The position numbers were made by a program, and so were the translations under genes. The notes below the pieces were generated by a model. The model had not been told where the DNA came from. It saw only the letters and a list, made by a program, of their open reading frames with translations, and did no database searches. Shown here piece by piece: positions 19,591 through 28,612 of a stretch of 64,000 nucleotides of DNA; within the stretch, counting starts at the first letter, position 1, and each line of letters begins with the position of its first letter. The stretch comes from Savagea serpentis (GTDB taxonomy: Bacteria > Bacillota > Bacilli > Bacillales_A > Planococcaceae). The stretch lies in contig NZ_JADKPV010000005.1 in assembly GCF_015351395.1 (NCBI RefSeq), positions 141,934 to 205,933 on the forward strand, read 5' to 3'.

Positions 19591-19608
19591 TTATCATTTA
19601 TATGATAA
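19591..19608. promoter_or_regulatory. inverted repeat upstream of leucyl aminopeptidase
   Basis: TTATCAT and ATGATAA are separated by four bases, about 45 bases upstream of the aminopeptidase start, near a possible TATGAT -10 element. Could be an operator; no regulator can be assigned. Confidence 0.3.
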
Positions 19609-19652
19609 ACTATTTTAGAATTCGAAATAGTTTAAAGGAGGTACTATATTTT

Positions 19653-21020
19653 ATGGTACAAGCACATATTATTTTACAAGATGATGCGCGCATTACGCGT
19701 CAGCTCGAAGCGACAACGTATATGAACGAACAAGAAGGAACATTCACAACAGCATTTATCGATGGCGATCTTTACTATGTCGTTCGTCCTTCTGCGTTAA
19801 AAGAAGGTACACTCGATGAAGTTCGCTCACTCGCTGGCGACATTTCTCGCCATGCGCAACAAGCAAAAATTGAGCGCGTTACAACGACACAACAAGTAGT
19901 TGACACACTTATGAACGATGCAACGACTGCATTCGTTGAAGGCTTCCACCTCGGTGCGTACGCATTCGATAAATACAAATCGAAAAAGGCAAACCCGGTC
20001 GCACAACTGATCATTGAAGGATCGGATGCAGAAGCGGTCTCACTCGGAAAAACACGAGCGGACGCGATGGCTTTAGCACGCGACTTAATGAATGAAGTGT
20101 CAGACCATTTAAACCCTGAATATTATGCAGAATGGATGGCAGAACATTTCGCTTCGACGAACGTTGACGTGACGATTTTAGATCGCGATGCTTTAATCGA
20201 ACATGAAATGAACGGCGTTTTAACAGTCGGACAAGGCAGTAAATACGAACAGCGATTTGCTGAACTCCGCCTCGCAAACAATCCATCTAAACCACTCGTT
20301 GCACTCGTCGGTAAAGGAGTGACATTCGATACGGGTGGTATCAGCTTAAAATCAGGTGCTGACTTATCCGATATGCGTATGGATATGGGTGGCTCTGCTG
20401 CTGTCGTCGGTGCAATGCATCTACTCGCAGAAACGAATGCAGACGTCAACGTTATCGGACTCATCCCAATGGTTGAAAACGCACCAGACAATACGAGCGT
20501 CTACCCTGGTGAAATTATTACGTATAAAAACGGTACGACCGTACAAGTTGGCAACACTGATGCAGAAGGTCGCCTCATTTTAGCAGACGCGCTCCTTCGT
20601 GCAGACGAACTCGGTGCTGAGTACGTCGTAGATATCGCAACATTAACAGGTGCGATTCATAACGCACTCGGCACAGACATTGCAGGTGTCTTCGGCAATG
20701 ATGAATCACTCGCTTTTGAAATGAAAAAAATCGGGGACGAAAACGGTGACTTCAACTGGCCAATGCCACTCGTCCAAAGTTATAACCGCGGCTTAAAGAG
20801 CGATTATGCCGACTTAAATAACATCAGTAATCTCGGATTCGCTGGTTCTATTACAGCTGGTCTCTTCTTACAACATTTCGTGAAACCAGAAACGAAATGG
20901 TTACACGTTGATATGGCGGGAACGATGGAAGCTCCTGCTGCAAAAGGCTATTATGCCAAATCAGCAACAGGCTTTGGAGCACGTTTACTCGCAGACTACG
21001 CGATGAACATTTCAAAATAA
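19653..21020 (+). CDS. leucyl aminopeptidase (M17 family)
   Basis: Two-metal cytosolic aminopeptidase. ATG at 19653 after AAAGGAGGT gives 455 residues; an in-frame extension upstream is not supported by a ribosome site. The C-terminal catalytic domain has LVGKGVTFDTGGISLK with the metal-binding lysine and aspartate, DMRMDMGGSAAV, and the signature NTDAEGRLILADAL. The N-terminal domain is shorter and divergent, as in staphylococcal AmpA-like proteins. Role: release of N-terminal amino acids from peptides. Followed by a strong terminator. Confidence 0.92.
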   Translation: MVQAHIILQDDARITRQLEATTYMNEQEGTFTTAFIDGDLYYVVRPSALKEGTLDEVRSLAGDISRHAQQAKIERVTTTQQVVDTLMNDATTAFVEGFHLGAYAFDKYKSKKANPVAQLIIEGSDAEAVSLGKTRADAMALARDLMNEVSDHLNPEYYAEWMAEHFASTNVDVTILDRDALIEHEMNGVLTVGQGSKYEQRFAELRLANNPSKPLVALVGKGVTFDTGGISLKSGADLSDMRMDMGGSAAVVGAMHLLAETNADVNVIGLIPMVENAPDNTSVYPGEIITYKNGTTVQVGNTDAEGRLILADALLRADELGAEYVVDIATLTGAIHNALGTDIAGVFGNDESLAFEMKKIGDENGDFNWPMPLVQSYNRGLKSDYADLNNISNLGFAGSITAGLFLQHFVKPETKWLHVDMAGTMEAPAAKGYYAKSATGFGARLLADYAMNISK

Positions 21021-21025
21021 TAAAC

Positions 21026-21073
21026 AAAACTCGTAAACGGTCGGATTGTTCCGCACCATTTACGAGTTTTTTT
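21026..21073. terminator. bidirectional terminator, aminopeptidase / ktrA
   Basis: AAAACTCGTAAA pairs with TTTACGAGTTTT, with further inner pairing across the loop, ending in a T run. The KtrA stop codon is at its edge. Confidence 0.88.
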
Positions 21074-21731
21074 ATAATAATATTTCTTTTTCAAAATGAT
21101 GAATGTCGAGGTCTGAGCCAATGACGACTAGTATATCTCCATCTTTAATCCGTTCAATCGCTTGAGGCGAAACGAGAAGATGATTGTCACGCTTAATCGC
21201 CACAATATTAATTCCGTATTGTGCACGAATATCTAAATCGATTAACGTATGTCCGACGAGTTCACGGTTCGCTTGTACTTCCACAATGGAGTACTCATCT
21301 GATAGCTCTAAATAATCTAAAATATTATTCGATAGCATATTATTCGCCATACGACGTCCCATATCTCGCTCAGGATGAACGACTTGATCCGCTCCGATTT
21401 TAAGCAACACTTTCTCATGGTGATCATTTTGCGCTTTCACCGTAATACGAGGTACTCCAATTTCCTTTAAAATTAATGTTGTCAAAATACTCGCTTGAAT
21501 ATTTTCACCGATCGCGACAACGACATGTTCGAAATTTCGAATACCGAGCGAACGCAATACCGATTCATCCGTCGTATCTGCCACGACCGCTTGTGTTGCG
21601 ATTTGTGCAAATTCATCCACTTTCTCCGAATCGATATCGATTGCCATAACACTCGCACCAAGCGCTACTAATTCTTGTACGATGCTTCCTCCGAGACGCC
21701 CTAAGCCGATGACGGCAAACTCTTTTTTCAT
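21072..21731 (-). CDS. Ktr potassium uptake regulatory subunit (KtrA/KtrC)
   Basis: 219-residue RCK protein: an N-terminal Rossmann domain (VIGLGRLGGSIVQEL, then MAIDIDSEKVDEF) and a C-terminal RCK_C domain from about residue 140. Forms an octameric ring that gates a KtrB/KtrD membrane channel in response to ATP/ADP, and the C-domain can bind c-di-AMP. No channel gene adjoins it here, as with B. subtilis ktrC. The c-di-AMP-binding DarB gene is also in this window. Confidence 0.92.
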   Translation of the reverse strand: MKKEFAVIGLGRLGGSIVQELVALGASVMAIDIDSEKVDEFAQIATQAVVADTTDESVLRSLGIRNFEHVVVAIGENIQASILTTLILKEIGVPRITVKAQNDHHEKVLLKIGADQVVHPERDMGRRMANNMLSNNILDYLELSDEYSIVEVQANRELVGHTLIDLDIRAQYGINIVAIKRDNHLLVSPQAIERIKDGDILVVIGSDLDIHHFEKEILL

Positions 21732-21841
21732 CTTAATCCTTCTTCCCTATTTTTTCTTTATAGTGTATCACGTTCCCTTTCATGTATCGAATGAAAGCGT
21801 CAACCTACCTTAAAAAATCATGTAAAACACACAAAAAACTA

Positions 21842-21869
21842 TTGCAAATCGCAAAGAAATGATTATAAT
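21842..21869 (+). promoter_or_regulatory. promoter of the polyamine operon
   Basis: TTGCAA (21842-21847) and TATAAT (21864-21869) with a 16-base spacer, 66 bases before the regulator start. Confidence 0.75.
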
Positions 21870-21883
21870 TAAAAAGGTTGAAA

Positions 21884-21915
21884 TAAACTTTAAGTTTACT
21901 ATTACTAAACTTTAA
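21884..21915 (+). promoter_or_regulatory. candidate operator of the polyamine regulator
   Basis: A perfect 7-1-7 palindrome TAAACTTTAAGTTTA (21884-21898) is followed by another TAAACTTTAA (21906-21915), 22 bases start to start. The site lies at or just after the predicted transcription start, directly before the XRE-cupin gene, suggesting autorepression. Confidence 0.6.
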
Positions 21916-21934
21916 TCATAAAGGAGCGTGTGCT

Positions 21935-22477
21935 GTGGATATCGGAAGAAAGATTAAAAATTTACGACTTCAAAAAGGATTGACACAAGAAGAACTCGGG
22001 GAGCGGACCGATTTATCGAAAGGATTTATTTCGCAATTAGAACGTGATTTAAACTCCCCTTCTATCGAAACATTATTTTTACTTTTAGAAGTGCTCGGTT
22101 CCAGTCCAAAAGAATTTTTTGACGAACCAAAAAAATTAGGAAAAGTCGTCTATCGTGCGAGCGATCAAACGGTCTATACAAATGAAGATTTACGATACGA
22201 TATTCGATGGCTCATCCCACGCTCAAACGAAAATGAAATGGATCCTGTCCATATTACATTGCAACCGGGCGGAGCCTTTAAAGAATATGAACCATCGGAA
22301 GCTGAAACGTTTATTTACGTTTTGAAAGGGAAAATTACCATTACGATTGGCACGAAACAATTTACTGCAAAAGAAGGTGACTCTGTCTATTTTGAATCAC
22401 TCGACCATCATCAAATTCAAAATGCGAGTAAAAAAGTGAGTGAATTTTTATTAATTGCGACAGAATCATACTTATAA
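21935..22477 (+). CDS. XRE-cupin transcriptional regulator of polyamine uptake
   Basis: 180-residue regulator with an N-terminal helix-turn-helix (IGRKIKNLRLQKGLTQEEL, then SKGFISQLERDLNSPS) and a C-terminal cupin barrel (PGGAFKEYEPSEAETFIYVL, GDSVYFESLDHHQIQNAS). This is the PuuR/PotR arrangement, with a ligand pocket likely for polyamines. Starts with GTG behind AAAGGAG. It is the first gene of the pot operon, 12 bases before potA, as in Staphylococcus and Listeria. Probably represses its own operon through the palindrome upstream. Confidence 0.88.
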   Translation: MDIGRKIKNLRLQKGLTQEELGERTDLSKGFISQLERDLNSPSIETLFLLLEVLGSSPKEFFDEPKKLGKVVYRASDQTVYTNEDLRYDIRWLIPRSNENEMDPVHITLQPGGAFKEYEPSEAETFIYVLKGKITITIGTKQFTAKEGDSVYFESLDHHQIQNASKKVSEFLLIATESYL

Positions 22478-22489
22478 AGGAGGGTCATT

Positions 22490-23590
22490 ATGACAAAACC
22501 AATTATCCGTTTCGAACATGTATCGATGAATTATAATGATTCGAAGCTCATTTTAGATGATATTAGCTTTGAATTAGAAGAGGGGAAATTTTACACATTA
22601 CTCGGACCATCAGGCTGTGGAAAGACAACCATTCTTCGACTCATTGCAGGCTTTATGGAACCAACTCAAGGCGATATTTATTTTGATGGCGAGCTCGTCA
22701 ATAATATTCCAGCGAATGAGCGACAAGTAAATACCGTCTTTCAAGATTATGCACTCTTTCCCCATTTAAATGTCTTTGAAAATGTCGCTTTTGGACTTCG
22801 CATAAAAAAAGTGAACAATAAAGAAGTGACAGAACGTGTACTCGAAGCATTGAAATTCGTGAGCTTAGCTGGTTTTGAAAATCGTGAAATTACTGAAATG
22901 TCAGGTGGACAACGCCAACGTGTAGCGATTGCCCGCGCAATTGTCAACGACCCTAAAGTGATTTTACTCGATGAACCACTATCCGCTCTCGACTTAAAAT
23001 TGCGTTCTGAAATGCAATATGAGCTTCGCGAACTACAACAACGACTCGGTAAAACATTCGTCTTCGTCACACATGACCAAGAAGAAGCGCTCGCGATGAG
23101 CGATGAAATTTTCGTCATGAATGAAGGGAAAATCCAACAATCTGGCACTCCCCTCGATATTTATGACGAACCGATCAACCGCTTTGTCGCAGACTTTATC
23201 GGAGAATCCAACATCGTCGAAGGAAGAATGGTGCGCGATTATCTCGTCGAATTTAACGGCAAACAGTTTGAATGTGTCGATGGCGGAGTGAAGCCGAATG
23301 AAAAAGTAGACATTATCATTCGCCCCGAAGACCTCGTCATCACTACGCAAGGAGCGGGTATGATTGATGTCGAAGTCGATACTCAACTGTTCCGTGGCGT
23401 CCATTATGAATTGTCTACGTATGACGCAGATGGTAATGAATGGCTCGTCCATTCAACAAAAAAAGCAGAAGTAGGTGAAACGATCGGACTCCATTTCGAC
23501 CCTGAAGATGTTCACGTCATGCGCTTAAATGAAACAGAAGAAGCTTTCGACATACGGATGGAAGCATACGGAGGTGCTGAAGATGAATAA
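22490..23590 (+). CDS. potA: spermidine/putrescine ABC transporter ATP-binding protein
   Basis: 366-residue ATPase. Walker [10 protein letters not shown], signature [15 protein letters not shown], Walker [13 protein letters not shown], and switch histidine in [10 protein letters not shown]. The C-terminal TOBE domain (about residues 270-360) is the regulatory extension typical of PotA. AAAGGAGGG precedes the ATG. Energises the PotB-PotC channel. Overlaps potB by 8 bases. Confidence 0.95.
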   Translation: MTKPIIRFEHVSMNYNDSKLILDDISFELEEGKFYTLLGPSGCGKTTILRLIAGFMEPTQGDIYFDGELVNNIPANERQVNTVFQDYALFPHLNVFENVAFGLRIKKVNNKEVTERVLEALKFVSLAGFENREITEMSGGQRQRVAIARAIVNDPKVILLDEPLSALDLKLRSEMQYELRELQQRLGKTFVFVTHDQEEALAMSDEIFVMNEGKIQQSGTPLDIYDEPINRFVADFIGESNIVEGRMVRDYLVEFNGKQFECVDGGVKPNEKVDIIIRPEDLVITTQGAGMIDVEVDTQLFRGVHYELSTYDADGNEWLVHSTKKAEVGETIGLHFDPEDVHVMRLNETEEAFDIRMEAYGGAEDE

Positions 23591-24407
23591 ATCCAATTTT
23601 CGACCATGGTATATGATTCCGTACATGATTTGGATTGCTTTTTTCGTCATCGCTCCGATTGTACTCATTTTTTATTACTCGTTTTTTGACATTACTGGCG
23701 CTTTTACATGGACCAATTACGTTGATTTTTTCAAATCGACTTATCTTATTTTAACAATCAATTCTTTCTGGTATGCGTTTCTCATTACATTTTTCACACT
23801 CCTGATCGCATATCCGACCGCTTACTTCATTACTAAAACGAAACATAAACAGTTGTGGTTATTGCTCGTCATCGTTCCGAGCTGGATTAATCTTTTACTC
23901 AAAACGTATGCCTTCATCGGAATTATGGGATTGCACGGACCGATCAATGCATTCATTACAGCACTCGGATTCGATCAACAACAAATTTTATTTACCGATT
24001 TTAGTTTCGTGTTTGTCGCGGTGTACATTTTTATTCCATTTATGATTTTGCCTATTTTCAATGCGCTCGATCAATTAAATCCTTCTTATTTAGATGCGGC
24101 GAAAGATTTAGGGGCAAGCGGTTGGACGACATTCCGAAAAGTCATTTGGCCCCTGACATTAAACGGGGTGAAATCCGGTGTGCAAGTCGTCTTTATTCCT
24201 GCGCTCTCGCTCTTTATGATTACGCGACTCATTGCCGGGAATAAAGTCATTACCCTTGGAACAGCGATCGAACAACAATTTCTCGTCACACAAAACTGGG
24301 GAATGGGTTCGACAATTGCCGTATTCTTAATTATTTTCATGTTCATCATTATGCGCTTAACCGCGACGAAAGAGATCGGAGGGAAAAAACATGACAAAGT
24401 TAAGTAA
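23583..24407 (+). CDS. potB: spermidine/putrescine ABC transporter permease
   Basis: 274-residue inner membrane protein with six predicted helices and the permease EAA motif ([21 protein letters not shown]). I start it at ATG 23583 (MNKSNF) with GGAGGTG just before it; the frame is open further upstream inside potA but without support. Pairs with PotC to form the channel. Overlaps potA and potC, so the operon is tightly coupled. Confidence 0.93.
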   Translation: MNKSNFRPWYMIPYMIWIAFFVIAPIVLIFYYSFFDITGAFTWTNYVDFFKSTYLILTINSFWYAFLITFFTLLIAYPTAYFITKTKHKQLWLLLVIVPSWINLLLKTYAFIGIMGLHGPINAFITALGFDQQQILFTDFSFVFVAVYIFIPFMILPIFNALDQLNPSYLDAAKDLGASGWTTFRKVIWPLTLNGVKSGVQVVFIPALSLFMITRLIAGNKVITLGTAIEQQFLVTQNWGMGSTIAVFLIIFMFIIMRLTATKEIGGKKHDKVK

Positions 24408-25191
24408 AGGACCAAAAATTTATTTAGCGTTCGTGTTTCTCATTTTGTACTTACCGATCTTCTATCTCATTTTTTACTCCTTTAATTCTGGAGGAAAAAT
24501 GAGTCATTTCGAAAGTTTTACTTGGGAACATTATGCCGCTGTTTTTGAAGATACGCGCCTGCTCGTCATCGTCTTAAATACTATTATTATCGCGCTCTTT
24601 TCCGCGCTCATCTCGACGACAATCGGCACGCTCGGCGCATTGTCTATCTATTTTATGAAAAATAAAAAAGCACGTGAAACCGTACTCTCCTTAAACAATA
24701 TTTTAATTGTCAGCCCCGATGTCATTATCGGTGCGAGTTTCTTAATTTTATTTACGATGCTCGGGGTGAAACTCGGATTCGCTTCTGTTTTAATCTCTCA
24801 TGCGGCGTTTAGTATTCCGATTGTCGTCATTATGATTTTGCCTAAATTATTTGAAATGAATACATCGTTAATCGATGCAGCACTCGACCTTGGTGCTACG
24901 CGAAAAGATGTGTTAAAACGGGTCATTCTTCCGTACATTCAACCTGGTATTTTTGCGGGCTTCTTTCTCGCGTTGACGTATTCTTTAGATGATTTCGCCG
25001 TCACTTTTTTCGTTACAGGAAACGGTTTTTCAACATTATCTGTTGAAATTTACTCAATGGCGCGAACCGGGGTCACTTTAACAATTAACGCGTTGTCTGC
25101 AATTTTATTCGTCGTGACGATTTTACTCGTCGTCGGCTATTACTTCATTAGCAAACGCTCCAAAACTTCGATCGCGGGGGTGAAACGATGA
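24391..25191 (+). CDS. potC: spermidine/putrescine ABC transporter permease
   Basis: 266-residue second permease subunit with six helices and the EAA loop IDAALDLGATRKDVLKRVILP. Starts within the end of potB (17-base overlap) after GGAGGG. PotC-type features include the Y..DDFAVTFFVTG stretch in the last third. Overlaps potD by four bases (ATGA). Confidence 0.93.
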   Translation: MTKLSKGPKIYLAFVFLILYLPIFYLIFYSFNSGGKMSHFESFTWEHYAAVFEDTRLLVIVLNTIIIALFSALISTTIGTLGALSIYFMKNKKARETVLSLNNILIVSPDVIIGASFLILFTMLGVKLGFASVLISHAAFSIPIVVIMILPKLFEMNTSLIDAALDLGATRKDVLKRVILPYIQPGIFAGFFLALTYSLDDFAVTFFVTGNGFSTLSVEIYSMARTGVTLTINALSAILFVVTILLVVGYYFISKRSKTSIAGVKR

Positions 25192-26261
25192 AACCACTCA
25201 TTCAAAGTGCCATTGCAATTTTAATCGTCGGTTTTATGATGCTTGGCATCGTTTGGAAACTCGAACAAGGTTCCGCTTCTGGAACGACAGATTCCATCAC
25301 CGTCTATAATTGGGGAGATTATATAGACCCTGATGTGTTAAAACAATTTGAGCAAGAAACCGGCATTAAAGTCATTTATGAAACATTCGACTCTAATGAG
25401 GGAATGATGGGAAAAATCGAACAAGGTGGAACGAATTATGACATTACCGCTCCAAGTGAATATATGATTGAAATGATGATGGAAAAAGACTTACTTCTTC
25501 CACTCGACCATTCCCTTTTACCAAATTTAAAAAATATCGATCCGTATTTTCTAGATTTACCTTTCGATCCAGCAAATCGTTACTCCATTCCGTATTTTTG
25601 GGGTTCGCTCGGAATCGCTTTTAACCCTACTTTATTAGAAGGACAAACATTCGAGTCTTGGGACAATTTATGGGACCCTTCTTTAAAACAGCGCGTCATT
25701 TTAGTCGATAGTGCGAGAGAAGTCGTCGGGATGGGGTTAAATTCCCTTCACTATTCACTGAACTCGACTGACCCTGACGAAATTCAAGAAGCGATGGATA
25801 AGCTTGCTCTTCTCACACCTAATGTTAAAGCCGTCATCGGAGACGAAGTAACTCAGCTTATGGTAAACGAAGAAGCCGCAGTTGCCCTCACTTGGTCAGG
25901 GCAAGCGGCAGACATGATGAACTCGAATGAAAATATCGATTATATCGTCCCGGAAGAAGGCTCTAACTTATGGTTCGACAATTTTGTCATCCCACGCACG
26001 GCTAAAAATATCGAAGGAGCACACGCATTTTTAAACTTTTTACTCCGTCCTGATATCGCAGCGCAAAATACCGATTACGTCGGATATACGACACCGAACG
26101 AAGCCGCTTTGGAGCTGATGGACCCTGAAGTTGTCGAAGATGAGCGTTACTATCCAGACGAAGAGATGCGCGAACATCTCGAAGTATATCGAAACCTCGG
26201 TTTGAAAAACTTAGGCATTTACAACGAATACTTTTTAGAGTTTAAAATGGGCTTGCAATAG
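25188..26261 (+). CDS. potD: spermidine/putrescine-binding protein
   Basis: 357-residue extracellular solute-binding protein. SITVYNWGDYIDPDVLKQF, YDITAPSEYMI and the C-terminal GYTTPNEAALELM are PotD hallmarks, with aromatic and acidic pocket residues retained. The N-terminus is one hydrophobic helix (residues about 8-26) without any lipobox cysteine, so it is either an uncleaved membrane anchor or a simple signal peptide, unlike most Gram-positive binding lipoproteins. Last gene of the operon; a perfect hairpin follows. Confidence 0.93.
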   Translation: MKPLIQSAIAILIVGFMMLGIVWKLEQGSASGTTDSITVYNWGDYIDPDVLKQFEQETGIKVIYETFDSNEGMMGKIEQGGTNYDITAPSEYMIEMMMEKDLLLPLDHSLLPNLKNIDPYFLDLPFDPANRYSIPYFWGSLGIAFNPTLLEGQTFESWDNLWDPSLKQRVILVDSAREVVGMGLNSLHYSLNSTDPDEIQEAMDKLALLTPNVKAVIGDEVTQLMVNEEAAVALTWSGQAADMMNSNENIDYIVPEEGSNLWFDNFVIPRTAKNIEGAHAFLNFLLRPDIAAQNTDYVGYTTPNEAALELMDPEVVEDERYYPDEEMREHLEVYRNLGLKNLGIYNEYFLEFKMGLQ

Positions 26262-26263
26262 CT

Positions 26264-26299
26264 TTTTAAAAACGACTATTTCGATAGTCGTTTTTAAAA
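26264..26299 (+). terminator. terminator of the pot operon
   Basis: A perfect 16-base stem with loop TTCG, TTTTAAAAACGACTAT / ATAGTCGTTTTTAAAA, 2 bases after the potD stop. Confidence 0.88.
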
Positions 26300-26417
26300 T
26301 TGTCAATGGATGGAAGGGAAATATTTCAAGCAAAACAACTTTTTTAAGGGATAAGGCATAATCGGTGAACTCTATGAAGAAACGGAGTATATTTAATAGA
26401 ATGGGGGTGAAATATGT

Positions 26418-27647
26418 ATGAAACAACAAAATAAAATTGCGTTAAGTATTTTAATGTTAAATACATTTATTACAATGGCAGGAATCGGGCTCATTATTCC
26501 GATCATGCCACAATTTTTAAGAGGATTTGGTTCGGCTGATACAGTCGGAACCGCACTCGGCTTTATTATTGCGACATTTTCATTTGCGCAATTTTTATTT
26601 TCGCCCATTTCTGGACGATTATCCGATAAACATGGACGTAAAAAAATTATTTTAATCGGACTTCTCATTTATGCAGCGTCTCAATTAGCGTTCAGTTTAT
26701 CTACTCAACTGTGGATGTTGTACGTTGCACGATTTTTCTCTGGATTCGGTGCAGCTTTCCTCATTCCACCGATGATGGCATTCGTCGCGGATATTACACC
26801 GTTTGAAAGCCGTGGGAAAGGGATGGGAATGCTCGGTGCTGCGATCACATTAGGTTTTGTCGTCGGCCCAGCACTCGGTGGATTTTTAGCGAGCATCACC
26901 TTATTATTCCCATTGTACTTCGCAACAGGCGCTACATTAGTAGCTTTTATTCTTTCAATCTTCTTCCTACCGAATATCAAACCGTCTGAAGAACAATTGG
27001 AACAAGCGAAAGTGCGCGTGTCACTCGGACAACAATTAAAACAATCGACGAAAGAAAACTACTTCGTTTTATTACTCGTCATGCTCATTTTCTCATTCGG
27101 CTTAGCGAATTTCCAATCGACATTATCTCTTTTCTTAGACAAAGTCTTTTCATACGGAGCCAAAGAAATTGCGATTGTCATTACCATTGGTGGATTTGCT
27201 GGCGTCATTATGCAATCTTTTTTCATCCAAAAATTATTTGAACGTTTTGGAGAAATGCGAATCATTTTAATTAACTTACTCATCGCAGGCATTTCGATGA
27301 TGGGCATTTTATTCGTGCATCAATTTTGGTCGATTGCGCTCGTCGCAGCGATTTTCTTTACCGCTACATCGCTACTCCGTCCTGCAGTAAACACATTCGT
27401 TTCCAAACTCGCTTCTAAAAGTAGACAAGGATATGCAGCAGGCATGATGAATTCGTACATGAGTTTCGGAAATATGTTCGGTCCCGCTACAGCAGGATTA
27501 TTGTTTGACTGGAACATTAGCGCTCCTTATATCGTAGGGATGACCGCATTAATCATTGGGTATGCCATTACGAAAACATGGTCCATCCGCAATACTGAAC
27601 TCGTTCAAATGACATCTTCTCAAAAAAAACAAAATGCACTGTCTTAA
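26418..27647 (+). CDS. MFS multidrug efflux-type transporter
   Basis: 409-residue protein with twelve hydrophobic segments, DHA1 family (NorA/TetA-like). Loop 2-3 motif GRLSDKHGRKKIILIG is exact, and motif C in helix 5 reads GAAITLGFVVGPALGGFLAS, typical of drug/H+ antiporters. GGGGGTG stands 10 bases before the ATG. Monocistronic, convergent with a LysR gene. The substrate cannot be told from sequence. Confidence 0.88.
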   Translation: MKQQNKIALSILMLNTFITMAGIGLIIPIMPQFLRGFGSADTVGTALGFIIATFSFAQFLFSPISGRLSDKHGRKKIILIGLLIYAASQLAFSLSTQLWMLYVARFFSGFGAAFLIPPMMAFVADITPFESRGKGMGMLGAAITLGFVVGPALGGFLASITLLFPLYFATGATLVAFILSIFFLPNIKPSEEQLEQAKVRVSLGQQLKQSTKENYFVLLLVMLIFSFGLANFQSTLSLFLDKVFSYGAKEIAIVITIGGFAGVIMQSFFIQKLFERFGEMRIILINLLIAGISMMGILFVHQFWSIALVAAIFFTATSLLRPAVNTFVSKLASKSRQGYAAGMMNSYMSFGNMFGPATAGLLFDWNISAPYIVGMTALIIGYAITKTWSIRNTELVQMTSSQKKQNALS

Positions 27648-27687
27648 AAAAATGAGTTTAGCTCTCAGCGCTAAACTCATTTTTTTG
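27645..27687. terminator. bidirectional terminator, MFS / LysR
   Basis: AAAAAAATGAGTTTAGC is mirrored by GCTAAACTCATTTTTTT around a 7-base loop, overlapping the MFS stop codon. Confidence 0.9.
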
Positions 27688-27712
27688 TTTCGAGTATCTG
27701 TCATACGATTTA

Positions 27713-28612
27713 CTATGCTAAAGATTCTAATTTTTTCCTCAGCTGAATGGCATGCATGTTTGCCACTTGTGCGAAGGCAGCAACTTGTTGGAGTTCGAAG
27801 GCTGATTCGTATCCGATCAGCCATGTATCACGTGACAATTCGACAGGACTATCTTCTTCGATGAGTGGGATCATATTGACCTCTTCTTTTCCCGTCAATG
27901 TGATGGAAGGTAAAATCGCATATCCGATTCCATTTAAGGCGAGTTGTTTACATGTTTCGATTTGATCGACAATAATTTCTCGTTGTGGATGTGCACTGAA
28001 TTTTTCTTTCCACCATTTGTCAATATCCATATAATAGCTAGAGTCTGATTTAAATTGAATGAATGGGCGCTCTGAATGCATAATATCACTTACTTGATCA
28101 ATTTCACGATCGACTAAATATAACTGATCGCGAAACAAATAGGTTTTTTCGCTTTTCCAATCGATATCCCCTCGTACAATCCCGACATGGGCTTCCCCAT
28201 TATGAATCGCTTGAACGATTTCTGAACTCCATCCCGTCATGAGCGATATTTTCGCATCGGGATAACGCGCGACGAAATCTTTCAATACACGAGGTAACCA
28301 TGTTTGCCCGACGATTGTCGCACAAGCGATTTTCAATGTTCCATGCACTTTATTATGAAGCGAAGCAATGAGTTCTAATGTTTCTTCTTTTCTTAATAAT
28401 GTTCCCCTTGCAAAATCAATAATTAACTCACCTGCTGACGTTGGTTCAAGACCTTTTTGAGAACGGATAAACAATTGCTCTCCCCAAGATTTCTCGATTG
28501 ATTGTAGACGTTGAGATAAGGCAGGTTGAGAAATGAATAGTCGCTCTGCTGCTCTTCTCATATTGCGCTCCTCCGCCAATGTTACGATAATTTCAAATTC
28601 ATTCACTGTCAT
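27713..28612 (-). CDS. LysR family transcriptional regulator
   Basis: 299-residue regulator: N-terminal winged helix-turn-helix (NMRRAAERLFISQPALSQRL) and a periplasmic-binding-like effector domain starting near residue 90 (GTLKIACATIVGQTWLP). Resembles the CysL/YwfK group. I take ATG 28612 (MTVNEF) with GGGAAGG upstream; a TTG three codons earlier is possible. It overlaps the DHA2 transporter stop by 14 bases on the same strand, so it is co-transcribed with that exporter. Effector unknown. Confidence 0.85.
   Translation of the reverse strand: MTVNEFEIIVTLAEERNMRRAAERLFISQPALSQRLQSIEKSWGEQLFIRSQKGLEPTSAGELIIDFARGTLLRKEETLELIASLHNKVHGTLKIACATIVGQTWLPRVLKDFVARYPDAKISLMTGWSSEIVQAIHNGEAHVGIVRGDIDWKSEKTYLFRDQLYLVDREIDQVSDIMHSERPFIQFKSDSSYYMDIDKWWKEKFSAHPQREIIVDQIETCKQLALNGIGYAILPSITLTGKEEVNMIPLIEEDSPVELSRDTWLIGYESAFELQQVAAFAQVANMHAIQLRKKLESLA

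Noticed and set aside
26705..27517. Open frames antisense to the MFS transporter
   Set aside because: They mirror codon bias of the real gene, have no ribosome sites, and their translations look random.
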